Assembly (NCBI RefSeq): GCF_900105205.1
Contig: NZ_FNSQ01000005.1
Location: forward strand, 1,240,001-1,304,000
Reading direction: 5' to 3'
Source: Microbacterium hydrocarbonoxydans
GTDB lineage: Bacteria; Actinomycetota; Actinomycetes; Actinomycetales; Microbacteriaceae
Length of the DNA stretch: 64,000 nt
Shown: in pieces, positions 35,638 to 46,832 of the stretch
How positions within the stretch are numbered: position 1 is the first letter of the stretch
Layout of the letters: each line of letters opens with the position of its first letter
Position numbers and translations under genes: made by a program
The notes under the pieces: model-generated
What the model was told of the DNA's origin: nothing
Databases searched by the model: none
What the model saw: the letters and a program-made list of their open reading frames with translations, nothing else

Positions 35638-35662
35638 AGAACTCCCATCGTACGATTCATCC
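35638..35662. promoter_or_regulatory. Symmetric bidirectional -10 between hrpA and acyltransferase-like gene
   Basis: The 10-bp palindrome ATCGTACGAT (35647-35656) reads TACGAT on both strands. On the plus strand it ends 6 nt before GTG 35663; on the minus strand it ends 9 nt before ATG 35637. Only 25 bp separate the two start codons, so the two polymerases must compete for the same site. Confidence 0.6.
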
Positions 35663-37695
<2,033 letters not shown>

Positions 37696-37715
37696 GGCGT
37701 TCCGTTTCGACAGAT

Positions 37716-37750
37716 GACGCCCCGTGTCGCACTTCGCGACACGGGGCGTC
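37716..37750 (+). terminator. Strong GC-rich hairpin terminator
   Basis: Perfect 15-bp stem, GACGCCCCGTGTCGC (37716-37730) with GCGACACGGGGCGTC (37736-37750), loop ACTTC. An extra T-G and A-T pair extends it. It begins 21 nt after the reductase stop and has no T-run, as is common for actinobacterial intrinsic terminators. The next -10 starts 9 nt after it. Confidence 0.85.
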
Positions 37751-37771
37751 GTCGTGAGTAGCGTCGACCGC

Positions 37772-38344
37772 ATGACAGCTCCCTACCGCGTCGTCGCCGT
37801 GTCCGGCTCGCTGCACGAACCCAGCAAGACCACGGCCCTGGTCCGTGCGATCGCCGGTGCCGTGGCCGAACGCGCCGAGGTCGAGATCGAGGTCATCGAG
37901 CTCACCGACATCGGGCCGTCGCTGGCCGGCGCCCTGCGCCGCGACCAGCTGCCGGCGCGAGTCGAGGAGAAGCTCGTCGCGATCGAGAGCGCCGATCTGC
38001 TGATCGTCGGCAGTCCCGTCTACCGCGCATCCTTCACCGGGCTCTTCAAGCACCTGTTCGACTTCGTCGGCCAGTACGAGCTCGTCGGCAAGCCGGTGCT
38101 GCTGGCGGCGACCGGGGGCGGGGAGCGGCACGCGCTCATCATCGAGCACCAGCTGCGGCCGCTCTTCTCGTTCTTCCAGGCGCTGACGCTGCCGCTCGGC
38201 GTGTACGCCAGCGACACCGACTTCGACGGCTACGTCATCGCCTCCGACGTGCTGCACGCCCGCATCTCGCTCGCGGCCGAGCGCGCTCTGCCGCTGGTCG
38301 GCTACACGGCCTCACGCCCTGCCGAGCAGCTGCTCGTCTCCTGA
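37772..38344 (+). CDS. NAD(P)H-dependent FMN reductase (MsuE-like)
   Basis: 190 residues of the flavodoxin-like FMN reductase family. VVAVSGSLHEPSKTTALV (phosphate loop), VEIEVIELTDIGPSLAG, and ADLLIVGSPVYRASFTGLFKHLFDFV match the MsuE/SsuE group that supplies FMNH2 to two-component monooxygenases. It may serve the two LLM monooxygenases at 21329 and 29634 although it is not beside them. Leaderless-type start: TAGCGT (37759-37764) 7 nt before ATG 37772. Confidence 0.87.
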   Translation: MTAPYRVVAVSGSLHEPSKTTALVRAIAGAVAERAEVEIEVIELTDIGPSLAGALRRDQLPARVEEKLVAIESADLLIVGSPVYRASFTGLFKHLFDFVGQYELVGKPVLLAATGGGERHALIIEHQLRPLFSFFQALTLPLGVYASDTDFDGYVIASDVLHARISLAAERALPLVGYTASRPAEQLLVS

Positions 38345-38411
38345 CTTTCGCGCCTCGTCCCTGGCCCCGCTGCCCTGGCCCCGACGCGGGGGAGCGGCGT
38401 AGCGTTGTCAT

Positions 38412-40223
38412 ATGACGAACCGGCTCGCCGACACGCTCAGCCCGTATCTCCGGGCGCACGCCGACAACCCGGTCGACTGGTACCCGTGGGGTCCGGACGC
38501 CTTCGCGGAGGCGCAGCGCCGTGACGTGCCGCTGCTGATCTCGATCGGCTACTCGACCTGTCACTGGTGCCACGTCATGGCCAGGGAATCGTTCGCCGAT
38601 CCCGAGACGGCGGCGCTGATCAACCGGGACTTCGTGGCGGTCAAGGTCGACAGGGAGGAGCATCCCGACGTCGACGGCGCCTACATGGCGGCGGCCTCGG
38701 CCTTCACGCAGAACCTCGGCTGGCCGCTCACCGTGTTCACCACGCCGCGGGGGCGGACGTTCTACGCCGGCACGTACTGGCCGCCGCAGGCGCGACCCCC
38801 GATGCCCGCGTTCCGTGACGTGCTCGCGGCGGTGAACGAGGCGTGGACGGTGCGCCGCGCGCAGGCCGAGGAGTCGGCGGATGCCGTCACAGACGCACTC
38901 GCGCGGGCCGCGGCCTCGACGCCGTCCGATCTGCCGGACGCCGGGGCGATCGCCGCTGCCGCTCTGTCGATCGCCGCGCGGGAGGACACGCAGTATGGCG
39001 GATTCGGGGGCGCCCCGAAGTTCCCCGTCGCGACCACCCTGGGGTTCCTGCAGTCCCCGCTGGTGCGCCGGGAGGCGCCGGATGCCGCGGCCGCTGCCGC
39101 ACGGGCGCTCGCCGCGATGGCCGGGTCCGAGCTCCGCGATGCCGATGGCGGGTTCTTCCGCTACGCCACGCAGCGGGATTGGAGCGTGCCGCACTACGAG
39201 CGGATGCTGACCGACAACGCGCAGCTGCTCGCCGTCGCGCTCGACGCAGGGGATGAGCAGACCGTGCGCGGCATCGCCTCCTTCCTGCTCGACGTGCTCC
39301 GCCGCGAGGGCGGGGGATTCGGCGCCGCGCAGGATTCGGAGTCGTGGATCGAGGGCGAGCGCAGCGAGGGCGGGTACTACCGGCGCCCCGTCGCCGAGCG
39401 CGGCGGACTCGAACCGCCGGCGGTGGACGGCAAGGTGATCACGGGGTGGAACGGCCTCGCTGTCGGAGCGCTCGCCAGGGCCGGCGCGGCACTGGACGAG
39501 CCCGCCTGGATCGATGCCGCCGCTGCCGCGGCCGAGCACGTGCTGCAGGTCAACACCGACGAGCGCGGCGCTCTGGTGCGGGCGTCGCTCGACGGGGTCG
39601 CCTCGGCTGCCGTCGCGACCACCGCGGACATCGCTCTTCTGGCCGAGGGGCTGCTCGAGCTCGCGCTGGCCACGCGGGATTCCCGGTGGGCCGTCCGCGG
39701 CCGCGAGCTCTTGGACGCGGCTCTGGCCGGAGTGGACTCCGATCCGCTGCTGACCGCGCACGGCATCGCCGCGGCCCCTGACCAGACCGACGGCGACCTG
39801 CCTTCGGGTGCCGCGGCCGTTGCCTCTGCCGCGCTGACGGCCTGGCGCCTCGGCGCTGGCGAGAGGTATCTCGATGCCGCCGCGGACGGGGTGCGCGCGC
39901 ACGCGACGCAGGCCGTCGGTCAGCCGTTCGCGCACGGGAGCCTGCTGCGGGTCGCGGCGGGGCTGGCCGATCCGCCGCGGCAGATCGTGGTCGTGACGGA
40001 GCGTCCGTCCGGGCCACTCGCCGCCGCAGCCAGGGCGAGCGACGCCGACGTGGTCGCGGTCGTCACTCCCGCACAGGCCCGGTTGTTCGCCGACGCGGGC
40101 TTCGAGCTGTTCGAGGGCAAGGGCGATGCGGCGACGCCGGACGGCGGCCTCGCCTACGACTGCCGCTCCTTCGTGTGCCGTCTGCCCGTCGAGGATCCGG
40201 CCCTGCTGTCGACGGAGCGCTGA
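38412..40223 (+). CDS. Thioredoxin-domain protein, DUF255/YyaL family
   Basis: 603 residues. N-terminal DUF255 thioredoxin-like domain with [18 protein letters not shown] and the CxxC site C50-H-W-C53 in [10 protein letters not shown], followed by a long alpha-helical six-hairpin-like region with YDQML-type motif variant ([13 protein letters not shown]) and [14 protein letters not shown]. This is the family that includes YyaL and human SPATA20; the function is poorly known, possibly redox or glycan related. TAGCGT (38400-38405) is 6 nt before the ATG. Convergent with the tiny gene at 40225. Confidence 0.9.
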   Translation: MTNRLADTLSPYLRAHADNPVDWYPWGPDAFAEAQRRDVPLLISIGYSTCHWCHVMARESFADPETAALINRDFVAVKVDREEHPDVDGAYMAAASAFTQNLGWPLTVFTTPRGRTFYAGTYWPPQARPPMPAFRDVLAAVNEAWTVRRAQAEESADAVTDALARAAASTPSDLPDAGAIAAAALSIAAREDTQYGGFGGAPKFPVATTLGFLQSPLVRREAPDAAAAAARALAAMAGSELRDADGGFFRYATQRDWSVPHYERMLTDNAQLLAVALDAGDEQTVRGIASFLLDVLRREGGGFGAAQDSESWIEGERSEGGYYRRPVAERGGLEPPAVDGKVITGWNGLAVGALARAGAALDEPAWIDAAAAAAEHVLQVNTDERGALVRASLDGVASAAVATTADIALLAEGLLELALATRDSRWAVRGRELLDAALAGVDSDPLLTAHGIAAAPDQTDGDLPSGAAAVASAALTAWRLGAGERYLDAAADGVRAHATQAVGQPFAHGSLLRVAAGLADPPRQIVVVTERPSGPLAAAARASDADVVAVVTPAQARLFADAGFELFEGKGDAATPDGGLAYDCRSFVCRLPVEDPALLSTER

Positions 40224-40224
40224 C

Positions 40225-40443
40225 TCAGCCCGCGTTGCGCGGGTGCCGGCGTGCGGTGCGCTCGTTCCCCCGCCGATAGTCGCCGGTGAGTCTCGCCATC
40301 AGCAGCTGCGGGTCCGAGCGCGCGACCTGGTCGAGGAACTCGCTCGCGCGTGCGCCGCGGAGCACCGTCGCGGTGATCCCGTGGTGACGGATCACCACGT
40401 CGTCGCCGCGCACCGCGAACTCGAATCCGGAGGGGGCGCCCAT
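40225..40443 (-). CDS. Small conserved-looking protein of unknown function
   Basis: 72 residues, basic C-terminus (RRGNERTARRHPRN), no membrane segment. The central part alternates hydrophobic and charged residues like a small alpha/beta domain (FAVRGDDVVIRHHGITATVLRG). No family recognised. Supported as a gene by its own -10: TAGGAT (40455-40450) ends exactly 6 nt before ATG 40443, the pattern seen at other first genes here. A short stem CCCGCG/CGCGGG at 40229-40243, loop TTG, lies across its last codons. Confidence 0.6.
   Translation of the reverse strand: MGAPSGFEFAVRGDDVVIRHHGITATVLRGARASEFLDQVARSDPQLLMARLTGDYRRGNERTARRHPRNAG
40229..40243. terminator. Short bidirectional hairpin between convergent genes
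   Basis: CCCGCG (40229-40234) and CGCGGG (40238-40243) around TTG, just after the stop of the DUF255 gene and within the end of the convergent small gene. Modest stem with no T-run; could end both transcripts. Confidence 0.35.
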
Positions 40444-40636
40444 GCGCCGATCCTAGCCTTCACGGCCCCCGCGATCAGTGTGCAGTCTGCTCAGCCCTGA
40501 AGGCAATCCACCCGACGGACTGCGCGCGTTGCGCACCGGATGCTGCACCGATTGCCCAACCGCCGGCATCCGTTCTAGTGTTGCGCGACGGCAGGCCGCC
40601 CGGCCGCCACCGCATCTCAGCAAGGACGCTCAGACG
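40444..40636. promoter_or_regulatory. Control region of aminotransferase-permease-Lrp operon
   Basis: 193 bp without a gene. Plus strand: TTGCCC (40552-40557), 18 nt, TAGTGT (40576-40581), giving a leader of about 48 nt. Upstream lie GGCAAT (40502-40507), TTGCGCACCGGATGC (40529-40543) and TGCACCGATTGCC (40544-40556), inverted and direct repeats of an ATTGCC-like core suited to an Lrp/AsnC octamer. The minus-strand TAGGAT (40455-40450) serves the small gene at 40443. Confidence 0.55.
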
Positions 40637-41710
40637 ATGACCCTTCCCTCCCGCCCGGGGCTCGAGGCCGTGCCCGCCTACCGCCAGGGCCGCTCGGCAC
40701 CAGCCGGTGCCTCCAAGCTCTCCTCCAACGAGTCGCCGCATCCGCCCCTGCCGTCGGTCGTCGAGGCCGTGCAGCAGCGTCTCGCCACGATGCACCGCTA
40801 TCCCGACATGAGCGCCGCCGCCCTGCGGGGCCGCCTTGCCGAGCGCTACGGCGTGGACCCGGCCGCGGTCACCGTGGGCGCAGGGTCGGTGGAGCTCGCC
40901 GCCCAGCTGATCCATGCGGCCGCCGGCCCGGGTGACGAGGTGATGTTCGCGTGGCGGTCGTTCGAGGCCTACCCCTCCCTCGTGCGCATCGCCGGCGCGA
41001 TCCCGGTGGCGGTGCCGCTGGATGAGCACCACACGCACGATCTGGATGCCATGCTCGCCGCGATCACGCCGCGCACCCGGTTGATCTTCGTCTGCAATCC
41101 CAACAACCCGACGGGCACCGTCGTGACGGCGGAGGCTCTCGAGGCGTTCGTGGCCGCCGTGCCGCATGACGTGCTCGTCGTGATCGACGAGGCGTACGTG
41201 CACTTCGACCGCACCGGCTCGTTCGGCGCCGGTGTCGAGCTGTTCCGGCGGCATCCGCATGTCGCCGTGCTGCACACGTTCTCCAAGGCGTACGGACTCG
41301 CGGGGCTCCGCGTCGGGTACGCGCTCGCGCCGACCGAGGTCGCCGAGAACCAGCGCAAGGTCGCGGTGCCCTTCGGGGTGACCGACCTCGCGCAGGCGGC
41401 GGCCGTCGCGTCGCTCGACGCCGAGGACGAGCTGGCCACGCGCATCGACGAGGTGGTCGCGCAGCGCGAGCGTCTGCACGGGCTGCTCACCGAAGCAGGA
41501 TGGCCGGCCGTCCCCTCCCAGGCGAACTTCGTCTGGGTCCCGGCGGGCGAGCGCACGGGCGCCCTCGACGCCTCCCTCCACGACGGTGGGGTGATCGCCA
41601 GGGCCTTCCCCGATGAGGGGATCCGGATCTCATCCGGTTCAATGGAGGACATCGACCGGGTGCAGTCCGCGCTCCAGATCCCGTCCGCACTGCAGGAGGC
41701 GCGCGCATGA
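40637..41710 (+). CDS. Histidinol-phosphate aminotransferase-like PLP aminotransferase
   Basis: 357 residues of fold-type I class II aminotransferases, HisC/aromatic (Pat) branch. KLSSNESPHPPLP at the N-terminus, VCNPNNPTGTVV, IDEAYVHFD and the PLP lysine K217 in TFSKAYGLAGLRVGYA. Not in a his operon; placed with an amino-acid permease and an Lrp regulator, which favours transamination of an imported (possibly aromatic) amino acid over histidine synthesis. Second gene overlaps by ATGA. Its promoter carries candidate Lrp sites. Confidence 0.87.
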   Translation: MTLPSRPGLEAVPAYRQGRSAPAGASKLSSNESPHPPLPSVVEAVQQRLATMHRYPDMSAAALRGRLAERYGVDPAAVTVGAGSVELAAQLIHAAAGPGDEVMFAWRSFEAYPSLVRIAGAIPVAVPLDEHHTHDLDAMLAAITPRTRLIFVCNPNNPTGTVVTAEALEAFVAAVPHDVLVVIDEAYVHFDRTGSFGAGVELFRRHPHVAVLHTFSKAYGLAGLRVGYALAPTEVAENQRKVAVPFGVTDLAQAAAVASLDAEDELATRIDEVVAQRERLHGLLTEAGWPAVPSQANFVWVPAGERTGALDASLHDGGVIARAFPDEGIRISSGSMEDIDRVQSALQIPSALQEARA

Positions 41711-43116
41711 CCGAGGTTCCCACCACCACGACCACCACGAAGGGGCTGCACCCCGGCCTCACCCGTCGACAGATCTCGATGATGGGTCTGGGCGGCGCGA
41801 TCGGCGCCGGGCTCTTCGTCGGATCCGGCCAGGCGATCAGCATCGCCGGACCCGCCGTGCTCATCTCGTACCTGGTCGCCGGTGGCATCGTGGTGCTGAT
41901 CATGGCGATGCTCGCCGAGATGGTCGCCGCCCGTCCCAGCTCCGGCGCGTTCAGCTCGTACGCGCAGAAGGCGATGGGGCGCAGCGCCGGCAGCGCGGTC
42001 GGCTGGCTCTACTGGATCCAGCTCGTCGTCGTCATCGCGGCCGAGGCGACGGGAGCGGGCGGCATCATCTCCGCCTGGATCCCGGGGATCCCCGCCTGGG
42101 TGTGGGTGCTCATCTTCGTCGTCGCCCTCACTGCGGTGAACCTCTTCGGGGTGCGCAACTACGGACGGTTCGAGTTCTGGTTCGCGGCCATCAAGGTCGC
42201 CGCGATCATCGTCTTCCTCGTGGTCGGGGTCTGCGCCATCCTCGGACTCATCCCTGCGGTGCCCGCGTCCGGCGTCGGCAACCTGGTCGACCACGGCGGG
42301 TTCGCCCCGAACGGCCTCACCGGCATCGCCGCAGCGCTCCTCATCGTCGTGTTCGCGTTCGGCGGCACCGAGGTCGTCGCGATCGCGGCCGCGGAGTCCG
42401 ACGACCCCTCGCGCAACATCCGCCGCATCGTGCGCGAGGTGCTCGTGCGCATCCTGATCTTCTACGTCGGCTCGATCTTCGTGATCGTCTCGGTGCTGCC
42501 GTGGAACGACCCTGCCGTCAAGGACGGGCCGTTCTCCGCCGTGCTCGACACGCTCCAGCTGCCCGGTGTCGGCCTCGTGATGGACCTCATCGTCGTGATC
42601 GCGCTGCTCTCGGCGATGAACGCGAACATCTACGGGGCATCCCGCATGGCCTACTCGCTCGGCGAGCGCGGCCTCGCACCCCTCGCGGCGACGCGCACGA
42701 CGGCGAAGGGCGTACCGGTGGTCGCCGTCCTCGCCTCGGTCTCGTTCGGCTTCATCACCGTCGGGCTGAACTGGGCGTTCCCTGACGTGGTCCTGCCCGC
42801 ACTGCTGAACGTCGTCGGGTCGACGCTGATCGTGATCTGGACCGCCACCGCGGTGTCGCAGATCATCCTGCGTCGCCGCGCCGACCGCGCAGGAGACGAG
42901 ATGCCGATGCGGATGTGGGGCTTCCCCTGGCTCAGCTGGCTGTGCCTGGCGCTGCTCCTCGGGGTCGTCGCCCTCACCATGATCGACCCGGCCGCCCGGG
43001 TCCAGCTGCTGCTCACGATCGGACTGACCGCCGTGCTGCTGGTCGTCGCGCGGTTGACGCGCGACGTCTCCCGTCCCGGCGTCGCGCGGGATCGCTCCGG
43101 AGCGACCAGGGACTGA
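41707..43116 (+). CDS. APC-family amino acid permease (GabP/AnsP type)
   Basis: 469 residues, 12 predicted membrane helices. The start of helix 1 has the APC signature GLGGAIGAGLFVGSGQAI (~26-43), and the loop FSSYAQKAMGRSAGSAVGWLYW, AFGGTEVVAIAAAESDDPSRNI (~215-235) and YGASRMAYSLGERG follow. Imports an amino acid by proton symport at the cytoplasmic membrane. Sandwiched between an aminotransferase and an Lrp regulator in one operon, so the cargo is probably the amino acid sensed by Lrp. Confidence 0.92.
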   Translation: MTEVPTTTTTTKGLHPGLTRRQISMMGLGGAIGAGLFVGSGQAISIAGPAVLISYLVAGGIVVLIMAMLAEMVAARPSSGAFSSYAQKAMGRSAGSAVGWLYWIQLVVVIAAEATGAGGIISAWIPGIPAWVWVLIFVVALTAVNLFGVRNYGRFEFWFAAIKVAAIIVFLVVGVCAILGLIPAVPASGVGNLVDHGGFAPNGLTGIAAALLIVVFAFGGTEVVAIAAAESDDPSRNIRRIVREVLVRILIFYVGSIFVIVSVLPWNDPAVKDGPFSAVLDTLQLPGVGLVMDLIVVIALLSAMNANIYGASRMAYSLGERGLAPLAATRTTAKGVPVVAVLASVSFGFITVGLNWAFPDVVLPALLNVVGSTLIVIWTATAVSQIILRRRADRAGDEMPMRMWGFPWLSWLCLALLLGVVALTMIDPAARVQLLLTIGLTAVLLVVARLTRDVSRPGVARDRSGATRD

Positions 43117-43118
43117 GC

Positions 43119-43598
43119 ATGCGCATCGACCGGCTGGATGCCGAGCTCATCCGACTCCTCACCGAATCGCCGCAGCTGCCGATCCTCGAGTGCGCACGTC
43201 GACTGGGGATCGCCAGGGGCACGGCGACGAGCAGGCTCGCCCGGCTCCACGAGGGCGGGGTGATCGAGGCGATCGTGCCCCGCGTCGACCCTGCGGGGTT
43301 CGGCTACGGCGTCGTGGCGTTCTGTCTCGTCGAGATCGACCAGAAGGTCGGTCACGACGAGGTCGCCACGGCGCTGGCGGATGCGGTGCCCGAGATCGTC
43401 GACATGCACACCGTGACCGGGGCGAGCGACATGCAGCTGCGTCTCGTGGCGCGCGATGCGACCCAGCTGCAGGAGGTGCTCGACCGGGTCGCCCTGGTGC
43501 CGGGCGTCGCACGCACGGCCTCGTCGATCGCGATGCGCACCCACCTGTCGGGTCGGGTGCTGCCGCTCGTCGAGCATGTCGCGGGAGACGCGGACTGA
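43119..43598 (+). CDS. Lrp/AsnC family transcriptional regulator
   Basis: 159 residues. N-terminal HTH (LDAELIRLLTESPQLPILECARRLGIARGTATSRLARL as span ~5-43) and a C-terminal RAM ligand domain with VTGASDMQLRLVARDATQLQEVL. Third gene of its operon, 2 nt after the permease stop; likely auto-regulates from the region 40444-40636. Its stop and that of the convergent mannosyltransferase lie in a 12-bp palindrome CTGAGCGCTCAG (43595-43606). Confidence 0.92.
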   Translation: MRIDRLDAELIRLLTESPQLPILECARRLGIARGTATSRLARLHEGGVIEAIVPRVDPAGFGYGVVAFCLVEIDQKVGHDEVATALADAVPEIVDMHTVTGASDMQLRLVARDATQLQEVLDRVALVPGVARTASSIAMRTHLSGRVLPLVEHVAGDAD

Positions 43599-43602
43599 GC
43601 GC

Positions 43603-45156
43603 TCAGATCCAGCCGGGCAGCCAGTTGTGCAGGAGCCAGAAGTCGTACGGCACGCTCATCCCGGTCCACAGTGGGTAGAAGAACGCCGACACCAGCACGA
43701 CGACGCCCAGGAAGACTGCCACGGTGCGCTCGCCGGACTGGCGTCGATGCAGCGGGTCCTCCCGTCGACCGGCGATCTGCTGCAGCACGACCGCGAGACC
43801 GATCACGAGGAACGGCGCCATCGCCATCGTGTAGAACTGGAAGATCGTCCGCTCGGGGAACAGCAGCCACGGCACGTACGTGGCGGCGAGGCCCACCAGG
43901 GGGAACGTGAGGGCCGGACCGATCGGCCGCCGTTCGATCCAGCTGCGCACCAGGCGGTAGAGCAGGTAGACGGCCGCGGCGACACCCGCGTACCAGATGA
44001 GCGGATTGGGGATCGTCGAGATCACGGCGATGCAGTGGTCGACCCCGCAGGGTGCGGGATCGGTGCCGACCCACACCGCCGTCGGCCGCAGCAGCAGCGG
44101 CCACTCCCAGGCCGGGCTCGCATAGGGGTGGCCTTTGCTGAGTCCGACATGGAAGTTCAGGATCGCCTGGTGGTAGTTCCACAGGGCGACCAGCGGGTTC
44201 GGATCCGCCTGACGGGCGTATCCGCCTGAGGTCACCAGCCAGCCGGTCCAGCTGACGAGGTACGTGGCGAGCGCGGGGAACACGAGCAGCACGAACGACA
44301 CGGGTCCCTGCAGGAACGCCGCGGCGCTGGGCCACAGGACGATCCCCGCGCGACGTCTGGCCAGCGCGTCCGTCACGACGACATAGAGCCCGAACGCCGC
44401 CAGCGCGTACAGCCCCGACCACTTCACGGCGGAGGCGGCGCCGAGCGCGACGCCCGCGGCGATCAGCCAGGGCCGCCGCCACAGCACCGGTCCCCACATC
44501 GGGTCGGGGGAGTCGGGGTCGGGGCGCTCGAGGACCGGGATCGTGCGATCGCGGTCGTACAGGATGAACAGCGCGCCCAGCAGCAGGAAGAACGTCAACG
44601 GGCCGTCGAGCAGGGCGATGCGGCTCATCACGATGCCGAGTCCGTCGATGGCGAGCAGCAGAGCGGCCACCGTCGCCACGGCGATGGAGCGGGTCAGTCG
44701 ACGTGCGACCAGGTAGACCAGCAGGACGGTCGCCGTACCGAGCACCGCCACCGAGATCCTCCAGCCGACCGTGTCGTCCGGGCCGCCGATCGCCATGCCC
44801 AGCGCGATCAGCCATTTGCCCAGTGGCGGGTGGACGATGAACGAGCCCGTCTCCGAGAGCGGCAGCTGCTGGAGGGTGATGAACGCCTCGTTGGCGTTCT
44901 TGCCCCAAGTGCCCTCGTACCCCAGGGTCCACAGCGACCATGCGTCCTTGACGTAGTAGGTCTCGTCGAACGCGAGCTGGTGCGGGTGGCCGAGGTTCAC
45001 CAGCCGCAGCACCGCCGCGAGCACGGTCACGAGCAGCGGTGCCACCCAGCGCAGCATCCGATGTGTTCGGGCGTCGGACAGCATCCCCTCGTACAGCTGC
45101 CCGAAGCGCGTCGACCGCTCCTCAGGGGGCGGGAGCAGAGGCAGGGGCGCGGTCAC
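43603..45156 (-). CDS. pmt: Polyprenyl-phosphate-mannose protein O-mannosyltransferase (PMT family, GT39)
   Basis: 517 residues and ~11 membrane helices. The first extracytoplasmic loop has the catalytic acidic pair D64-E65 in LAFDETYYVKDAW, and GSFIVHPPLGKWLIALGM follows, both diagnostic of actinobacterial Pmt. C-terminal FPERTIFQFYTMAMAPF is also typical. Transfers mannose from polyprenyl-phosphate mannose to Ser/Thr of secreted proteins. Divergent from rsmI as in mycobacteria and corynebacteria. GTG 45156 follows TAGGCT (45168-45163) by 6 nt. Confidence 0.92.
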   Translation of the reverse strand: MTAPLPLLPPPEERSTRFGQLYEGMLSDARTHRMLRWVAPLLVTVLAAVLRLVNLGHPHQLAFDETYYVKDAWSLWTLGYEGTWGKNANEAFITLQQLPLSETGSFIVHPPLGKWLIALGMAIGGPDDTVGWRISVAVLGTATVLLVYLVARRLTRSIAVATVAALLLAIDGLGIVMSRIALLDGPLTFFLLLGALFILYDRDRTIPVLERPDPDSPDPMWGPVLWRRPWLIAAGVALGAASAVKWSGLYALAAFGLYVVVTDALARRRAGIVLWPSAAAFLQGPVSFVLLVFPALATYLVSWTGWLVTSGGYARQADPNPLVALWNYHQAILNFHVGLSKGHPYASPAWEWPLLLRPTAVWVGTDPAPCGVDHCIAVISTIPNPLIWYAGVAAAVYLLYRLVRSWIERRPIGPALTFPLVGLAATYVPWLLFPERTIFQFYTMAMAPFLVIGLAVVLQQIAGRREDPLHRRQSGERTVAVFLGVVVLVSAFFYPLWTGMSVPYDFWLLHNWLPGWI

Positions 45157-45217
45157 CGGTCCAGCCTAGACAACCAGGCAACCCGACCCGCCTTGGGCGT
45201 CCGCCTAAGCTGGGCGG
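45157..45217. promoter_or_regulatory. Divergent leaderless promoters pmt / rsmI
   Basis: Both directions show a TANNNT box 6 nt from a GTG start: TAGGCT (45168-45163, minus) for pmt and TAAGCT (45206-45211, plus) for rsmI. The region is only 61 bp and has no ribosome-binding site for either gene. Confidence 0.6.
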
Positions 45218-46036
45218 GTGATCATCCTCGCTGCGACCCCGATCGGAAATCTCGGGGACGTCTCGCGCCGTCTCGTCGAAGTGCTGGAGAACGCCGAGGT
45301 GGTCGTCGCCGAGGACACCCGCACCACGCAGCGGCTGCTGCAGGCGCTGCAGATCGCGAACCGCCCGCGGCTGATCGCGCTGCACGACCACAACGAGAAG
45401 CAGAAGGCAGCGGAGCTCGCGGCCCTCGCCGTCGAGACCGACGTCGTCGTCGTGAGCGATGCGGGGATGCCTGCGATCAGCGACCCCGGGTACGGGCTCG
45501 TCGCCGAGGCCGTCGCCCAGGGTGTGACGGTGACGGCGATCCCCGGACCCAGCGCCGTCCTGATGGCGCTGTCGATCTCGGGGCTGCCGACCGATCGCTT
45601 CACGTTCGAGGGCTTCCTGCCGCGCAAGCCGGGGGACCGGCGTTCGACGCTGCGCGCGCTCGCCGCGGAACCGCGGACCATGGTCTTCTTCGAGTCGCCG
45701 GCGCGGCTGGCGTCGTCGCTGGCTGACATGGGTGCGGCCTTCGGAGAGGATCGGCGGATCGCCGTGTGCCGCGAGCTGACGAAGTTCTACGAGGAGGTCC
45801 GCCGGGGGACGGCCGCCGAGCTGGTCGAGTGGGCGTCCGCGGGGGTCAAGGGCGAGATCGTCGTCGTCGTCGAGGGCGCGCCCCGACGGGAGGCGTCGGC
45901 GGAGGACGCGCTGGCGCAGGTGCAGCACCTGGTGGCATCCGGTCTGCGCCTGAAGGACGCCTGCGCCGAGGTCGCCGCGGCCACGGGACTGTCTTCGCGC
46001 GACCTGTATCAGGCGGCGCTCGCGGCTCGCCGCTGA
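45218..46036 (+). CDS. rsmI: 16S rRNA (cytidine(1402)-2'-O)-methyltransferase
   Basis: 272 residues, tetrapyrrole-methylase fold. VIILAATPIGNLGDVSRRLVEVL at the start, AEDTRTTQRLLQAL, VVSDAGMPAISDPGY and IPGPSAVLMALSISGLPTDRF are the SAM and rRNA-site motifs of RsmI. Methylates the ribose of C1402 in the decoding centre. GTG 45218 is leaderless type. The neighbouring methyltransferase starts on its stop codon (TGATG, 46036). Normally close to metG; here 10.4 kb of other genes separates them. Confidence 0.95.
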   Translation: MIILAATPIGNLGDVSRRLVEVLENAEVVVAEDTRTTQRLLQALQIANRPRLIALHDHNEKQKAAELAALAVETDVVVVSDAGMPAISDPGYGLVAEAVAQGVTVTAIPGPSAVLMALSISGLPTDRFTFEGFLPRKPGDRRSTLRALAAEPRTMVFFESPARLASSLADMGAAFGEDRRIAVCRELTKFYEEVRRGTAAELVEWASAGVKGEIVVVVEGAPRREASAEDALAQVQHLVASGLRLKDACAEVAAATGLSSRDLYQAALAARR

Positions 46037-46653
46037 TGTCGAGCCACTCCGACGACGGCATCGGCGCCGCGTACGACGCGAGGGCGGCCGAGTACATCGC
46101 GCTGGCCGGCACGATCGAGCAGCTCGACCCGCGGGATGCCGAGGTCATCGCGGCGTGGCGCGATGCCACGGACGGACAGCTGCTGGATGCCGGGTGCGGG
46201 CCGGGCCTGTGGACCGAGTTCCTCAGCCGCGGCGGACGCCAGGCTCGGGGCATCGATCTGTCGGCCGAGTTCATCGCGAACGCGCGGCAGCGGCATCCCG
46301 GCCTGCCATTCGACGTGGGCACGTTCCGCCGGCTGCCGCTCGAGGACGGCTCCGTCGGCGGCATCCTCGCGTGGTACTCGCTCATCCACACGCCGCCGGC
46401 CGATCTGCCGGAGGTCCTGCGCGAGTTCGCCCGTGTGCTCGCTCCCGGTGGCACGCTCCTGATCGGCTTCTTCGACGGTGAGCCGCGCACGCCCTTCGCC
46501 CATGCGGTCGCCCCTGCGTACTTCTGGTCCGCCGAGGCGCTCGCCGCACTCCTGGTGGACGCCGGCTTCGAGGTCGTGTCGACCGAGACCCGTGGCCGCG
46601 AACCCGGCGAGATCAGCACCCGACGGCATGGTTCCGTGGTCGCGCGCCGCTGA
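46036..46653 (+). CDS. Class I SAM-dependent methyltransferase
   Basis: 205 residues. Motif I LLDAGCGPGLWTEFL (~53-67), acidic end of strand 2 in GIDLSAEFI, and motif post-II VGGILAWYSLIHTPP; typical Methyltransf_11/25 small-molecule enzyme. N-terminal AAYDARAAEYIALAG is common in this group. Overlaps rsmI by one base, so it is co-translated, but its substrate is unknown. Confidence 0.87.
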   Translation: MSSHSDDGIGAAYDARAAEYIALAGTIEQLDPRDAEVIAAWRDATDGQLLDAGCGPGLWTEFLSRGGRQARGIDLSAEFIANARQRHPGLPFDVGTFRRLPLEDGSVGGILAWYSLIHTPPADLPEVLREFARVLAPGGTLLIGFFDGEPRTPFAHAVAPAYFWSAEALAALLVDAGFEVVSTETRGREPGEISTRRHGSVVARR

Positions 46654-46832
46654 ACTCGCCTCGCCCCCGAGCAACCCGCCTCGAACCCGAGCGCCTCGCA
46701 AGTCCGATTGCGCTTCACAAGTCCGCACTGGCGGCATCCTGACTTCGCAGGCGCACATGGACGTGTGGGGCGCACGGGCGGTGCCGCGCCGACGGGTAGC
46801 CTGGTGCACACGCAACCGGAGGAGGACCGAGC
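46654..46832. promoter_or_regulatory. Intergenic region upstream of LacI gene
   Basis: 179 bp with no convincing gene. The octamer CAAGTCCG occurs twice (about 46697-46704 and 46717-46724) with an inverted GACTT (46741-46745). TAGCCT (46797-46802) is a likely -10 for the LacI gene, giving a ~23-nt leader that includes GGAGG. No good -35 was found. Confidence 0.4.

Noticed and set aside
38360..38383. CCTGGCCCCG direct repeat upstream of the DUF255 gene
   Set aside because: Two 10-mers in very G/C-rich DNA, unconvincing as an operator.
43595..43606. 12-bp palindrome CTGAGCGCTCAG holding both convergent stop codons as a terminator
   Set aside because: An exact palindrome leaves no loop and the usable stem would be only 3-4 bp; kept as a curiosity only.
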